Assembly: GCF_014656415.1 (NCBI RefSeq)
Contig: NZ_BNCJ01000006.1
Span: 124,001 to 188,000 of the forward strand
Length of the DNA: 64,000 bases
Reading direction: 5' to 3'
From: Seohaeicola zhoushanensis
Lineage (GTDB): Bacteria; Pseudomonadota; Alphaproteobacteria; Rhodobacterales; Rhodobacteraceae
A model generated the notes under the pieces. The model worked only from the letters and a program-made list of their open reading frames with translations. It searched no databases and was not told the origin of the DNA. A program made the position numbers and the translations under genes. Position 1 is the stretch's first letter; the number at the start of each line of letters is the position of its first letter. This document shows, piece after piece, positions 37,504 to 47,075 of the stretch.

Positions 37504-38960
37504 TCGTACTGCTCCCGGTATTTGCGCACGATCACCAGCGCAACGATGTTCAGGCCCAGGGTAAAGGTGAAGAGCGTCAGGCCGAGCGCGAAGGCCACCA
37601 GCGTCTCGGGGCTGGCGAACTCGGTATCGCCGGTCAGCTGGCTGACGATCTTGACGGTGACGGTGGTCATCGCCTCGAGCGGGTTGAGGCTGAGCTTGGC
37701 CGCCGCCCCTGCCCCCATGACCACGATCATGGTCTCGCCGATGGCGCGGCTCGCGGCCAGCAGCACCGCGCCGACGACGCCGGGCAGCGCCGCGGGCAGG
37801 ATCACTTGGCGGATGGTCTCGGACTGGGTCGCGCCGAGCCCGTAGGAACCGTCGCGCAGCGACTGCGGCACGGCGTTGATGATGTCATCTGACAGCGAGG
37901 AGACGAAGGGGATCAGCATGATGCCCATGACCAGCCCCGCGGTCAGCACCGACGACGAGGAGTTGCCCAGGCCCAGCGGCTGGGCCAGCCAGTCGCGCAG
38001 CAGCGGACCGACGGTAATCAGGGCGAAGAGACCGTAGACGATGGTCGGAATGCCGGCCAGCACCTCGATCGCCGGCTTGGCCAGCGAGCGCACGGTCTTG
38101 CTGGCGTATTCCGAGAGGTAGATGGCGATCATCAGCCCGATCGGCACCGCGAAGAGCAGCGCGACGAAGCTGACATAGAAGGTGCCCCAGAGCAGCGGGA
38201 TGATGCCCAGCTCGGAACCGCCGCGGAACTGCGGGTTCCAGACGGTGGAGAAGAAGAACTCGGTCGCCGGATACATCCGGAAGAAGTTGATCGTCTCGCT
38301 CAGCAGCGAGAGCACGATGCCGGCGGTGGTCAGGATCGCCACGGTCGAGGCGCCGATCAGCAGCGCCTTGACGAAGGTCTCGCTGATGTTGCGGGCGCGC
38401 ATGTCGGGCGAGACGCGGCTCAGCATGTAGCCGCCCGCGACCAGCGCCAGCGCAAGGACCGCGATGGTCATTGCCAGCGATCCGGCGTTGTTGGCCGCGC
38501 GCATCGCCTTGGCGGCCTCGAAGACCGGAGCCGAGACGTCCGACCCCAGCGCCACGCCGACGCCGCCCAGCCGTTCGCGCAGGTTGGTGGTCTCGGCGCT
38601 CATCCGTGCCAGGTCGCCTTCGCTCAGCCCGGCGCTGGTCATCAGCGCATCGAGCCCGCCGGCGATCCGGCGGACATCGGCCATCACCAGGCTAAGCGCG
38701 CCGCCTTCGGGGATCGCGCTCTCGGGGATCATCTCGCTGACGCGGGTCTCGACGACGATGGGCTGCACGAAAAGCCAGGCGCCCAGCACCAGGAGTGCGG
38801 GCACCGCGGTGAACAGGGCCACCGCCTGACCGTAGTAGGAGGGCAGCGAATGCAGGCGTCGGTCCTGGGACGCGGCCAGCGAAAGGGACCGGGACCGTCC
38901 GATGACATAGCCGACAACCGCCATGCCCAACACGATCAGCGCGATAAGTCCAACGCTCAT
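37500..38960 (-). CDS. pstC: Phosphate ABC transporter, permease PstC (long form)
   Basis: A 486-residue permease partner of PstA. Residues 1-190 form an N-terminal extension with membrane segments at the start (LIALIVLGMAVVGYVIG), around 50-70 and around 160-180, enclosing a periplasmic loop. The permease domain follows, with PAIEVLAGIPTIVYGLFALI and AVPQSLRDGSYGLGATQSETI (EAA loop) and SRAIGETMIVVMGAGA near the end. The parallel extension in both PstC and PstA suggests that the two loops interact outside the membrane (inference). It is preceded by a strong hairpin after pstS. Confidence 0.94.
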   Translation of the reverse strand: MSVGLIALIVLGMAVVGYVIGRSRSLSLAASQDRRLHSLPSYYGQAVALFTAVPALLVLGAWLFVQPIVVETRVSEMIPESAIPEGGALSLVMADVRRIAGGLDALMTSAGLSEGDLARMSAETTNLRERLGGVGVALGSDVSAPVFEAAKAMRAANNAGSLAMTIAVLALALVAGGYMLSRVSPDMRARNISETFVKALLIGASTVAILTTAGIVLSLLSETINFFRMYPATEFFFSTVWNPQFRGGSELGIIPLLWGTFYVSFVALLFAVPIGLMIAIYLSEYASKTVRSLAKPAIEVLAGIPTIVYGLFALITVGPLLRDWLAQPLGLGNSSSSVLTAGLVMGIMLIPFVSSLSDDIINAVPQSLRDGSYGLGATQSETIRQVILPAALPGVVGAVLLAASRAIGETMIVVMGAGAAAKLSLNPLEAMTTVTVKIVSQLTGDTEFASPETLVAFALGLTLFTFTLGLNIVALVIVRKYREQYE

Positions 38961-38988
38961 GGGAAATCCGTCATTGCAATGCAGGGAC

Positions 38989-39010
38989 GGGCGGCGCCGA
39001 TGCGCCGCCC
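38989..39010 (-). other. Stem-loop between pstS and pstC
   Basis: A perfect 9-bp GC stem (GGGCGGCGC / GCGCCGCCC) with a CGAT tetraloop in the 65-bp gap between pstS and pstC. It lacks a T-run on the minus strand, so it is probably not a full terminator. Such hairpins protect the 3' end of mRNA and let the binding protein be made in excess over the membrane subunits. Confidence 0.7.
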
Positions 39011-39025
39011 GCCGTTGGTCTCAGA

Positions 39026-40060
39026 TCAGTTGCTGAGCGGGCCCATCGGGGTCCGGTTGGCAACCATTTCCTGGGTCTTGGCAAGTTCCGGGTCCGACAC
39101 GAGGCCATAGGCGGCCAGCGGGCCATCGGGGCCTGCCATGTCGTCCGAGACGAAGAACTCGATGTATTCCTGCAGGCCGGGGATCACGTCCAGGTGGGCG
39201 TTCTTCACGTAGAAATACAGCGGGCGCGACACCGGGTATTCACCCTTGGCGATGGTCTCGACCGAGGGGACCACGCCGTCCATGGTGGCGACGCGCAGCT
39301 TGTCGGTGTTGTTCTGGTAGAACGACAGGCCGAAGACGCCGATGCCGTTCTTGTTGGCGTCCACGCGGGCCAGGGTCTCGGTGTAGTCGCCGTCGATATC
39401 GACCGACACGCCGTCGGTGCGCAGCGCCATGCAGGACTTGTCGGCCTTCTCGTCGCCCGAAGCCTTCAGGGCTTCCAGCGTGCCGTCGGCCTTGCAGCCG
39501 GCGTGGAGGACCTTCTCGTCGAAGACTTCACGGGTGCCGTGCTTGGTGCCGGGGATGAAGGCGAGGATCGGCTGCGCCGGCAGGTCGGCGCGGATCTCGT
39601 TCCAGTTCTTGTAGGGGTTGTCGATCAGCGCGCCGTCCTTGACGACCTTGGCGGCCAGCGCCTGGTGCCAATCGGCCGGGGTGAAGGCGAATTCGGCGCC
39701 GTTGATGTCCGAGGCGAAGACGATCCCGTCATAGCCGATGCGGACTTCCTGGATCTCGGTCACGCCGTTCTGGGCGCAGAGGTCGATGTCCGACTGCTTG
39801 ATGCGCGACGAGGAGTTGGCGATGTCGATGGTGTTCTCGCCGACGCCCTCGCAGAGCTTCTTGCGGCCAGCGCCCGAACCGCCCGATTCGACAACCGGCG
39901 TCGGGAAGTCGAAGTTCTCGCCGAAGGCTTCGGCCACGATGGCGGCATAGGGAAGAACCGTGGAGGATCCTGCAACCTGAACCTGATCGCGGGCAGCGCC
40001 GGCAGTGGCGGAGATCGCCAGCAGGGCCAGGGCCGAGACGGAGGTCTTGATGGGGGACAT
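39026..40060 (-). CDS. pstS: Phosphate ABC transporter, periplasmic binding protein PstS
   Basis: A 344-residue periplasmic protein that captures phosphate for PstCAB. The signal peptide is at 1-23 (VSALALLAISATAGA). The ligand-binding loop VAGSSTVLPYAAIV lies just after it, and the second is VESGGSGAGRKKLCEG. NSSSRIKQSDIDLC and FIPGTKHGTREVF are also typical. The start at 40060 is preceded by AGGAGC and gives a normal signal peptide; a longer in-frame start at 40117 would bury it. It is first in the pst operon, under a Pho box about 85 bp upstream. Confidence 0.96.
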   Translation of the reverse strand: MSPIKTSVSALALLAISATAGAARDQVQVAGSSTVLPYAAIVAEAFGENFDFPTPVVESGGSGAGRKKLCEGVGENTIDIANSSSRIKQSDIDLCAQNGVTEIQEVRIGYDGIVFASDINGAEFAFTPADWHQALAAKVVKDGALIDNPYKNWNEIRADLPAQPILAFIPGTKHGTREVFDEKVLHAGCKADGTLEALKASGDEKADKSCMALRTDGVSVDIDGDYTETLARVDANKNGIGVFGLSFYQNNTDKLRVATMDGVVPSVETIAKGEYPVSRPLYFYVKNAHLDVIPGLQEYIEFFVSDDMAGPDGPLAAYGLVSDPELAKTQEMVANRTPMGPLSN

Positions 40061-40144
40061 GGTTTGCTCCTGAATGTCTGTTGGGCCGTTCGTCGGCCTC
40101 GGGGGCTGGGTAGTCACCTTCCGTGATGCTTATGCAAAGATTCC

Positions 40145-40162
40145 ATGACAGTTTTGTAACAA
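40145..40162 (-). promoter_or_regulatory. Pho box upstream of pstS
   Basis: Minus-strand sequence TTGTTAC-AAAA-CTGTCAT: two 7-bp repeats with a 4-bp spacer, 85 bp before the pstS start. It matches the PhoB consensus closely and drives the pstSCAB-phoU-phoB operon. It sits just after the transglutaminase gene, so the operon has its own promoter. Confidence 0.85.
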
Positions 40163-40216
40163 GATCGGCTGCCGTGGCGGCAATCCTGTTATCTGGCGTT
40201 AATTATTCCGGGCGGG

Positions 40217-41092
40217 TCAGATTTCGATGATGTCGACGCTGTGCGATCCGCTCTGCGCGCCGAAGAAGCGCAGCATCCCTGTGACCGGGGCGATATCCGA
40301 GTAATCGCGGCCATAGCCCACAGTTACATGGTCGGAATCGACGAAACAGGCGTTGGTCGGGTCGTATTCGACCCAACCGGCCAGCCCGCCGGTCCACGCC
40401 CGGACCCAGGCGTGCATCGCATCGGCACCGGCGAGCCGGGGCTGGCCCGGCGGCGGTTCGGTGCGCAGGAAGCCCGCGACATAGGCCGCCGGGATGCCCA
40501 GACTTCGCAGGCCGGCAATCATGATTTGTGACATGTCCTGGCAAACCCCCTGCCGGCCGGCAAAGGCCTCGGCGATGGGGGTGTCGACGCTGGTGGCCTT
40601 GGCATCGAAGGTCATCGCCTCGTGCAGCGCCTCGCCCAGCCTTTGCACCGCCTCGCGCACCGAAGCCGCGCCCGCCACTGCGGCGGCGGCGAAGCTGGAT
40701 ATCTCGGGCACCACCGGCACCCGTGGCGAGGGCGCGAGGAAGTGATGCGGCGACTGCGCGTCGAGGTCGCGTACCGAGGCGATCTCGGCCGGCAGCGCCG
40801 CCAGCGGCGCCGACTGGTCGAACCCGGCCTGCCGCATCTCGCGACGCACCTCGGCGGCGAGGTCGAAACGAACCTCGCTCAGCCCCGAGGGGAAGGCCAG
40901 CTCGATCACCTCGGTGCCGAAGAAATCGGTGAAGCTGCGCCGCTCGGCGGGTCTGGGGGTGACCGTCACCTCGCAGGAGGTCACCTGCTGCACACCGGGT
41001 AGCCGCGCCGGGCAGATCCGCAGCAGCTGCCGACCGTCGCCCGAGGGCCGGTCGAAGGCGTAGCGGATCGACATGGTCAGGCGGTAGCGCAT
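40217..41092 (-). CDS. Transglutaminase-like cysteine protease-fold protein
   Basis: A 291-residue protein with a bacterial transglutaminase N-terminal beta domain (about 1-110, opening MRYRLTMSIRYAFDRPS) and a transglutaminase-like core (about 150-270). The catalytic triad is visible: Cys in GRQGVCQDMSQIM, His in GADAMHAWVRAW and Asp/Tyr in WVEYDPTNAC. This COG1305 type always travels with the permuted ATP-grasp gene that overlaps its start by one base. It may act as a peptidase or as an amide-forming transferase. It is the last gene of the three-gene cluster and is followed by the pst promoter. Confidence 0.9.
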   Translation of the reverse strand: MRYRLTMSIRYAFDRPSGDGRQLLRICPARLPGVQQVTSCEVTVTPRPAERRSFTDFFGTEVIELAFPSGLSEVRFDLAAEVRREMRQAGFDQSAPLAALPAEIASVRDLDAQSPHHFLAPSPRVPVVPEISSFAAAAVAGAASVREAVQRLGEALHEAMTFDAKATSVDTPIAEAFAGRQGVCQDMSQIMIAGLRSLGIPAAYVAGFLRTEPPPGQPRLAGADAMHAWVRAWTGGLAGWVEYDPTNACFVDSDHVTVGYGRDYSDIAPVTGMLRFFGAQSGSHSVDIIEI

Positions 41093-43494
41093 CAGCGGAA
41101 ATAGGCCTCGGTCATCAGGTCGGAAAGCGCAGCGATACGCGCGCCCAGGTCGGCGAGTTCCGCCGGGCCCAGCGTTTCCGGGTCGGCGGTGGCAAAATCG
41201 GCATAAAGCCGCAGCGCCGCGCGCGCCAGCGGCGACAGCGCGCCGTGTTCGTTGGCATGGGGCAGCATGTCGATCTGCTCGCGCAGCTCGTCCACCTGGT
41301 GCCGCAGCGAGCGCGGGTTCAGCGCGTCGAGCGCCAGCAATTCGATCACCGTCTCACGCGAGGCAGCGACGCTGAAGCGGCGGCGGTGGGTCAGCACGCT
41401 GTCGCCCACCTCGATCGCCATGTCGAGCGCGCCGGGCGGCAGCTCGGGGTCGGTCAGCACTTCGAGCATCCGCGCCATGTTCATCGCCCGCTCGTGCTGC
41501 CGCCCGATGGTGAGAAAGCGCCAGCCGGCAAAGCGATACATGTTCTCGTGCACGAGGCCGGTGATCCCGGCGAGCTTGCGCAGCAGCGCGCTCAGCGCCC
41601 GCGCGGCATCGTCGCCGGGCGTCACGTTGCGCGCCATCCGTCGCGCGGTCTTGTCGATATCGGCCAGCGCCGACCAGGCGTCGGGCGAGAAGCGGTCGCG
41701 CACCTTGCCCGCGCTGGAGATCGCCGCGCCCAGAGTGTCGAGCAGGCCCTGCGGGATGCCCTCCTTCGGGTCCAGCCCCATCCCTTTCAGCAGCGGCGCC
41801 GCCGCGTCGAGCAGGGGTTGCGCCGCCGCGCCCGCCTCGGCCTGACGCACGTGGCAGGCGCGCAGCAGGCGCACCATGCTCTCGGTCCGTTCGATGTAGC
41901 GGCCAAGCCAGAACAGGTTGTCGGCAGACCGCGAGGGGAGCGCCCCCGGCGTGGCGCGGCGGTCGCGCGCGCTGTCGGGACCGGCGAGGCTGGGCGTGGG
42001 CACGGGTTCGGGGCTGACGACCCAGACATCCGCCGCGCTGCCGCCGCGCTGCATGGCGATGGCCGCCGGGTCCGGGCTGCTGCCGATCCGTGCGAAGCCG
42101 CCCGGCATCACCTGCCAGCCCTCCGGCGTGCGTGCAAGGAAGACCCGCAGCGACATCGGCCGCGGCTCGAACCGCCCCTCGACCACCGCCGGCGTGGTCG
42201 AAAGCGTCACCGCCTCCTGCGCCACCAGCGCGCCGCTCTCGCGGGCGATCCGTTCGGCCAGCGCGTCGGGGGGCATATCCCCTGCCCGCTCGGGTTCCGG
42301 CCCGGCGGAATCGAAGGGCATCCCCGTGGCGAAGGCATTGCTGAGCAGCATCCGTTCGGGCGCACCCAGCACCGCCGCCCGCGCCTTGGCATCGCCGCAC
42401 CACCAGGTGGCGATATTGTTCATCTTCAGCGGCGCGCCGAGAAGGTGGGGCGCCAGCTTGGGCAGGAAGGCCATCAGCGCCCGCGTCTCCAGCACCCCCG
42501 ACCCCAGCGCGTTCACCATCTCGAAGCCGCCCGCCCGCAGCGCCGAGATCATCCCCGGCGTGCCGAGCTGGCTGCGGTGGTCGAGTTCCAGCGGATCGGC
42601 CCAGGCCGAATCCAGCCGCCGCCACAGCACCTCGACCGGGCGCAGCCCCGAGACGGTGCGCAGCATCAGGTGGCCGTCGACGACCGTCAGATCCTCGCCC
42701 TGCACCAGGTTGAAGCCGAGGTAGCGCGCGATATAGGCGTGTTCGAAGTAGGTGTCGTTCAGCGGCCCCGGCGTCAGGATCGCGACCCGGCTTTCGGCAT
42801 CGTGCCGACTGGCCATCAGCGCATCGCGGAACTCGCGGAAGAAACCGGCGAGGCGCTGTACATGCTCCTGCGCGTAATGCTCGGAGAAGGCCCGCGCCGT
42901 GGCAACACGGTTCTCCAGCGCATAGCCCGCGCCCGAGGGCGCCTGCGCCCGGTCGGCCAGCACCCACCATTTGCCATCCGGCCCGCGCCCCAGTTCGAAG
43001 GCCAGGAAATGCAGGTATTTGCCCGAGCGCGGCCGCACGCCGACCATCGGGCGCAGCCATTCCGGGTTCGCCGCCACCAGTTCGGCCGGCAGCTTGCCCG
43101 CCGCGACCAGCGCGTTCGGCCCGTAGAGGTCGGCCATCACCGCTTCGAGCAGGTCGGCCCGCTGCACCAGGGCAGTGCTGATCTCGTCCCAGTCGGCCTC
43201 GCCGATCAGCACCGGCACATGGCTCAGCGGCCAGGGCCGTTCGACCGACAGGCCGCCGCCGTACTGGCGGAAGAAGACCCCGCTATCGAGCAGATACTGG
43301 TCGGCCCGCGCGATATGGCGCGCCAGGTCCTCGGGACCGAGGCCGCCGAGGTGCGCGGCAAGCTGCGACCAGAGCGGACGGATGGCCCCCTGGGCGTCTA
43401 GGTATTCGTCCTGCACCCCCGGCAGCGGCATATATCCCGCCAGCCCCCGGCCCGAGGCCGAAGGGACATCCTGACCCGCCATGGCTGGCTCCAT
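41092..43494 (-). CDS. Circularly permuted ATP-grasp ligase fused to alpha-E domain
   Basis: An 800-residue fusion. Residues about 20-480 are a circularly permuted ATP-grasp of the COG2308 type, with FFRQYGGGLSVERPWPLSHVP, GKYLHFLAFELGRGPDGKWW, LADRAQAPSGAGYALENR, ILTPGPLNDTYFEHAYIARYLG and RRLDSAWADPLELDHRSQLG. Residues about 495-800 are an alpha-E (COG2307) helical domain opening SRSADNLFWLGRYIERTES. In many genomes these are two separate genes. ATP-grasp enzymes join a carboxylate to an amine or thiol; the family is predicted to make peptides or peptide tags (Iyer, Aravind and co-workers' amidoligase survey), but no substrate is known. It is translationally coupled to both neighbours. Confidence 0.9.
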   Translation of the reverse strand: MEPAMAGQDVPSASGRGLAGYMPLPGVQDEYLDAQGAIRPLWSQLAAHLGGLGPEDLARHIARADQYLLDSGVFFRQYGGGLSVERPWPLSHVPVLIGEADWDEISTALVQRADLLEAVMADLYGPNALVAAGKLPAELVAANPEWLRPMVGVRPRSGKYLHFLAFELGRGPDGKWWVLADRAQAPSGAGYALENRVATARAFSEHYAQEHVQRLAGFFREFRDALMASRHDAESRVAILTPGPLNDTYFEHAYIARYLGFNLVQGEDLTVVDGHLMLRTVSGLRPVEVLWRRLDSAWADPLELDHRSQLGTPGMISALRAGGFEMVNALGSGVLETRALMAFLPKLAPHLLGAPLKMNNIATWWCGDAKARAAVLGAPERMLLSNAFATGMPFDSAGPEPERAGDMPPDALAERIARESGALVAQEAVTLSTTPAVVEGRFEPRPMSLRVFLARTPEGWQVMPGGFARIGSSPDPAAIAMQRGGSAADVWVVSPEPVPTPSLAGPDSARDRRATPGALPSRSADNLFWLGRYIERTESMVRLLRACHVRQAEAGAAAQPLLDAAAPLLKGMGLDPKEGIPQGLLDTLGAAISSAGKVRDRFSPDAWSALADIDKTARRMARNVTPGDDAARALSALLRKLAGITGLVHENMYRFAGWRFLTIGRQHERAMNMARMLEVLTDPELPPGALDMAIEVGDSVLTHRRRFSVAASRETVIELLALDALNPRSLRHQVDELREQIDMLPHANEHGALSPLARAALRLYADFATADPETLGPAELADLGARIAALSDLMTEAYFR

Positions 43495-43501
43495 CCCCTG
43501 T

Positions 43502-46500
43502 TCAGACCCCGGCGTGCCGCCGAAGGTCGAGCGTCATCGGGAATTCCCGATGGATCCGCTCGGCCCGGACGGAATACTGGGTTCCGGGACGATAGCCATG
43601 CGGCTCGAAGCGTGCAAGGCGGCGGGCCTCGGCCTCGTTGTTGTTGACCGGGAAGGTGTCGTAGTTGCGCCCGCCCGGATGCGCGACGTGGTAGACGCAG
43701 CCGCTGATCGGCATTCCCGACCAGGTGTCGAAGATGTCGAAGGTCAGCGGCGCGTCGACCGGCACCACCGGATGCATCGCCGAGGCCGCCTGCCAGGCCT
43801 TGTAGCGCACGCCCGCCACCGCCTCGCCGCCGCCGATGTCGCGCAGCGGCACCCGGCGGCCATTGCAGAGCACGTCATAGCGCCCTGGCTCGGCGGCCTT
43901 CAGCTTGACCTGCAAGCGCTCGGTCGAACTGTCGGTATAGCGCACCGTGCCGCCGATGGCACCGGTCTCGCCCAGCACGTGCCAGGGCTCCAGCGCCTGG
44001 CGCAGTTCGAGCTTGGTGCCCTCGGCCTCGACCTCGCCGCAGAAGGGGAAGCGGAACTCGCCCTGGGCGACGAACCATTCCTCCTGCATCGGAAAGCCGT
44101 GGTGGCGCAGGTCGGCGAGCACGTCGCGGAAATCCTCCCAGACGTAGTGCTGCAACATGAAGCGGTCATGCAGCGCGGTGCCCCAGCGGGTCAGGTCGCC
44201 CTGCGCCGGGGTCTTCCAGAACCGCGCGATCAGCGCCCGCAGCAGCAACTGCTGCGCCAGGCTCATCCGCGCGTCGGGCGGCATCTCGAAGCCGCGGAAC
44301 TCCACCAGCCCCAGCCGCCCGGTCGGCCCTTCGGGCGAGTAGAGCTTGTCGATGCAGATCTCGGCCCGGTGGGTGTTGCCGGTCACGTCGGTCAGCATGT
44401 TCCGCAGCAGCCGGTCGACCAGCCAGGGGAAGGGCTGCTGCCCCTGCCCCGGCGCCGGAATCTGCGCCAGCGCGATCTCCATCTCGTAGAGGCTGTCATG
44501 CCGCGCCTCGTCGATCCGTGGCGCCTGGCTGGTCGGGCCGATGAACAGGCCCGAGAAGAGGTAGGAGAGCGAGGGGTGCCGGTTCCAGTGCAGGATCAGG
44601 CTCTTGAGCAGGTCAGGGCGGCGCAGGAAGGGGCTGTCGTTGGTATTGGCGCCGCCAACGACGACATGGTTGCCGCCGCCGGTGCCGCAATGCTTGCCGT
44701 CGATCATGAACTTGTCGGCGCCCAGCCGCGACTGGCGGGCCTCCTCGTAGACGGCGGTGGTGATATCGACGCAGTCCTGCCAGTTCTTCGCCGGGTGGAT
44801 GTTCACCTCGATCACGCCCGGATCGGGGGCCACACGGATCACGTTCAGGCGCGGGTCATGCGGCGGCTGGTAGCCCTCGACATGCACCTTCAGCCCCAGC
44901 CGCAGCGCCGCGCTCTCGGCGGCGCGCAGCAGGTCGAGGTAGTCCTCGAGCTCGGGCACCGGCGGCATGAAGATGCAGAGCCGCCCCTCGCGCGGTTCCA
45001 CCGTCAGCGCGGTGCGCACATAGCCGTCGATCTCGTCCAGGCTCTGGCCCACCACGTCCTGCACCGGGGTCGCGGCGGTGAAGCTCGCCAGCGGCTGGCT
45101 CTTGCGCAACTCGTCCAGCGGTTCGGGATCGGCCAGCTTGGGGCGTTCCTCGGTCGGGTCGGCAGGATTGATGTAGGGGAATTGCGCCGGTGTCAGGTAG
45201 GAGAGGCTCCCCAGTGGCAGACGATAGCCGACCGGGCTGTCGCCGGGAACGAGGAACATCTTGCCCCGCCGCAGCTTCCAGCGTTCCGACAGCCACTTGC
45301 GCTTGCCCCGACCCGATTGCCAGGGCTGCACCGGCAGCACGAAGCCCACCGGCTCGGTCAGGCCCCGGTTGAAGACGGTGGCAAGCCGGTGCCGCTCCTC
45401 GGGGTCCTTCAGCTTGGAGTTATCCGGCGTCACGTTCTCGGGCAGGTTGGCTTCCTTCACCAGCCACTCCGCCGGATCTTCGAAGGCCGGGAAGATATTG
45501 TCCTCGGGCACATCCAGTTCGGCCGCGATCTCGCGCAATAGCTCCTGCGCCTGCTCCTTGTCGGCGCCGAATTCCTCGCCCTCGTCGGCGATCAGCTCGG
45601 GGTTCTGCCAGACCGGCTGCCCGTCGTCGCGCCAGTAGAGCGAGAAGGTCCACCTTGGCAGCGTCTCGCCAGGATACCACTTGCCCTGCCCGTAATGCAG
45701 GAAACCGCCCGGCGCGAAACGGTTGCGCAGGCGGCGGATCAGCTTGTCGGCCAGCACCCGCTTGGTCGGTCCGACGGCGGCGGTGTTCCACTCGTCGGAT
45801 TCGAAGTCGTCGATCGAGACAAAGGTCGGCTCGCCGCCCATCGTCAGCCGCACGTCGCCCTCTTCCAGCGCCTTGTCGACCTTCGCCCCGAGGGCGTTCA
45901 GCTGTTCCCAGGCCTCGTCGCTGAACGGCTTGGTGATGCGCGGATGTTCGGCCACCCGCGAGACCTTCATGTCGAAGGCGAATTGCACCTCGGGCGTGCC
46001 CGCCGCCGAGAACCCGCCCGAGATCGGCGCGGCGCTGCGGTAATGCGGCGTCGCCGCCAGCGGGATATGGCTCTCGCCGGTCAGGAGGCCGGAGGTCGGG
46101 TCCAGCCCGATCCAGCCCGCCCCCGGCAGATAGACCTCGGCCCAGGCGTGCAGGTCGGTGAAGTCGACATCCGTGCCCGAGGGCCCGTCGAGCGACTTGA
46201 GGTCGGGTTTCAGCTGGATCAGATAGCCCGAGACAAACCGCGCCGCGAAGCCGAAGTGGCGCAGCGCCTGCACCAGCAGCCAGCTCGAATCCCGACAGGA
46301 CCCGCTTTGCAGCGACAGCGTCTCCTCGGGCGTCTGAACCCCCGGCTCCATCCGGATGGTATAGTTCACATGGCCCGAGATCTTGGCGTTCAGGTTCACC
46401 ACGAAATCGACCGAGCGCACCTTGTCGCGCGGTACCGTCTTGAGGAAGGCCGCCAGTTCCGGCCCGACCGGGTCGGGCTTGAGATAGGCCTCGAGGTCTC

Positions 46501-46834
46501 TCTTGAGATCGGGCGCGTATTCGAAGGGCCAGTGCTCGGCGGTATCCTCGACGAAGAAGTCGAAGGGATTGTAGACCGTCATGTCGGCCACCAGGTCGAC
46601 CTCGATCTTGAACTCGGTCACCGGCTCGGGGAAGACGAACCGCGCCATCCAGTTGCCGAAGGGGTCTTGCTGGTGATTGACGAAATGCCCACCGGGCGCG
46701 ACCTTCAGCGAATGCGAGATCACCCGCGTCCGGCTGTGCGGCGCCGGGCGCAGGCGGATCACCTGCGGACCCAGGAGCACCGGACGGTCGTAGCGGTAAT
46801 GCGTGAGGTGATAGATACTTGCCGTGATCGCCAT
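43502..46834 (-). CDS. Transglutaminase-DUF2126 fusion protein (predicted amidoligase)
   Basis: An 1110-residue protein. Residues about 1-290 are a transglutaminase with its beta N-domain and the triad Cys in [15 protein letters not shown], His in [12 protein letters not shown] and Asp in GLDPTSGLL. Residues about 310-1100 are DUF2126 (COG4196). That part has [14 protein letters not shown], the signature [39 protein letters not shown] and [14 protein letters not shown] near the end. DUF2126 is related to the carboxylate-amine ligase (glutamine-synthetase-like) fold by published prediction. No signal peptide is present, so it is cytoplasmic. It is first in the three-gene cluster, and its stop is 7 bp before the next gene. 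Confidence 0.9.
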   Translation of the reverse strand: MAITASIYHLTHYRYDRPVLLGPQVIRLRPAPHSRTRVISHSLKVAPGGHFVNHQQDPFGNWMARFVFPEPVTEFKIEVDLVADMTVYNPFDFFVEDTAEHWPFEYAPDLKRDLEAYLKPDPVGPELAAFLKTVPRDKVRSVDFVVNLNAKISGHVNYTIRMEPGVQTPEETLSLQSGSCRDSSWLLVQALRHFGFAARFVSGYLIQLKPDLKSLDGPSGTDVDFTDLHAWAEVYLPGAGWIGLDPTSGLLTGESHIPLAATPHYRSAAPISGGFSAAGTPEVQFAFDMKVSRVAEHPRITKPFSDEAWEQLNALGAKVDKALEEGDVRLTMGGEPTFVSIDDFESDEWNTAAVGPTKRVLADKLIRRLRNRFAPGGFLHYGQGKWYPGETLPRWTFSLYWRDDGQPVWQNPELIADEGEEFGADKEQAQELLREIAAELDVPEDNIFPAFEDPAEWLVKEANLPENVTPDNSKLKDPEERHRLATVFNRGLTEPVGFVLPVQPWQSGRGKRKWLSERWKLRRGKMFLVPGDSPVGYRLPLGSLSYLTPAQFPYINPADPTEERPKLADPEPLDELRKSQPLASFTAATPVQDVVGQSLDEIDGYVRTALTVEPREGRLCIFMPPVPELEDYLDLLRAAESAALRLGLKVHVEGYQPPHDPRLNVIRVAPDPGVIEVNIHPAKNWQDCVDITTAVYEEARQSRLGADKFMIDGKHCGTGGGNHVVVGGANTNDSPFLRRPDLLKSLILHWNRHPSLSYLFSGLFIGPTSQAPRIDEARHDSLYEMEIALAQIPAPGQGQQPFPWLVDRLLRNMLTDVTGNTHRAEICIDKLYSPEGPTGRLGLVEFRGFEMPPDARMSLAQQLLLRALIARFWKTPAQGDLTRWGTALHDRFMLQHYVWEDFRDVLADLRHHGFPMQEEWFVAQGEFRFPFCGEVEAEGTKLELRQALEPWHVLGETGAIGGTVRYTDSSTERLQVKLKAAEPGRYDVLCNGRRVPLRDIGGGEAVAGVRYKAWQAASAMHPVVPVDAPLTFDIFDTWSGMPISGCVYHVAHPGGRNYDTFPVNNNEAEARRLARFEPHGYRPGTQYSVRAERIHREFPMTLDLRRHAGV

Positions 46835-46950
46835 GAGTGTCCCGCAGTCCCTGTTCCCTGCGGATCACCTTGCCGCCCCTTCCCGCCAAAGGAAAGCGGC
46901 GGCACGGGGCATCGCCCTGAAATTCAGCGCCTATGATGCAGGATTGGGCA

Positions 46951-47026
<76 letters not shown>

Positions 47027-47075
47027 GCTGTGCCGCATGTAGCCAAGCGCGGCGGGCGACGCAAGCGGGTCGCGT

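Noticed and set aside
41245-43401. Plus-strand open frame of over 700 codons opposite the ATP-grasp/alpha-E gene
   Set aside because: Antisense shadow with no recognisable domain; the minus strand carries a well-conserved family.
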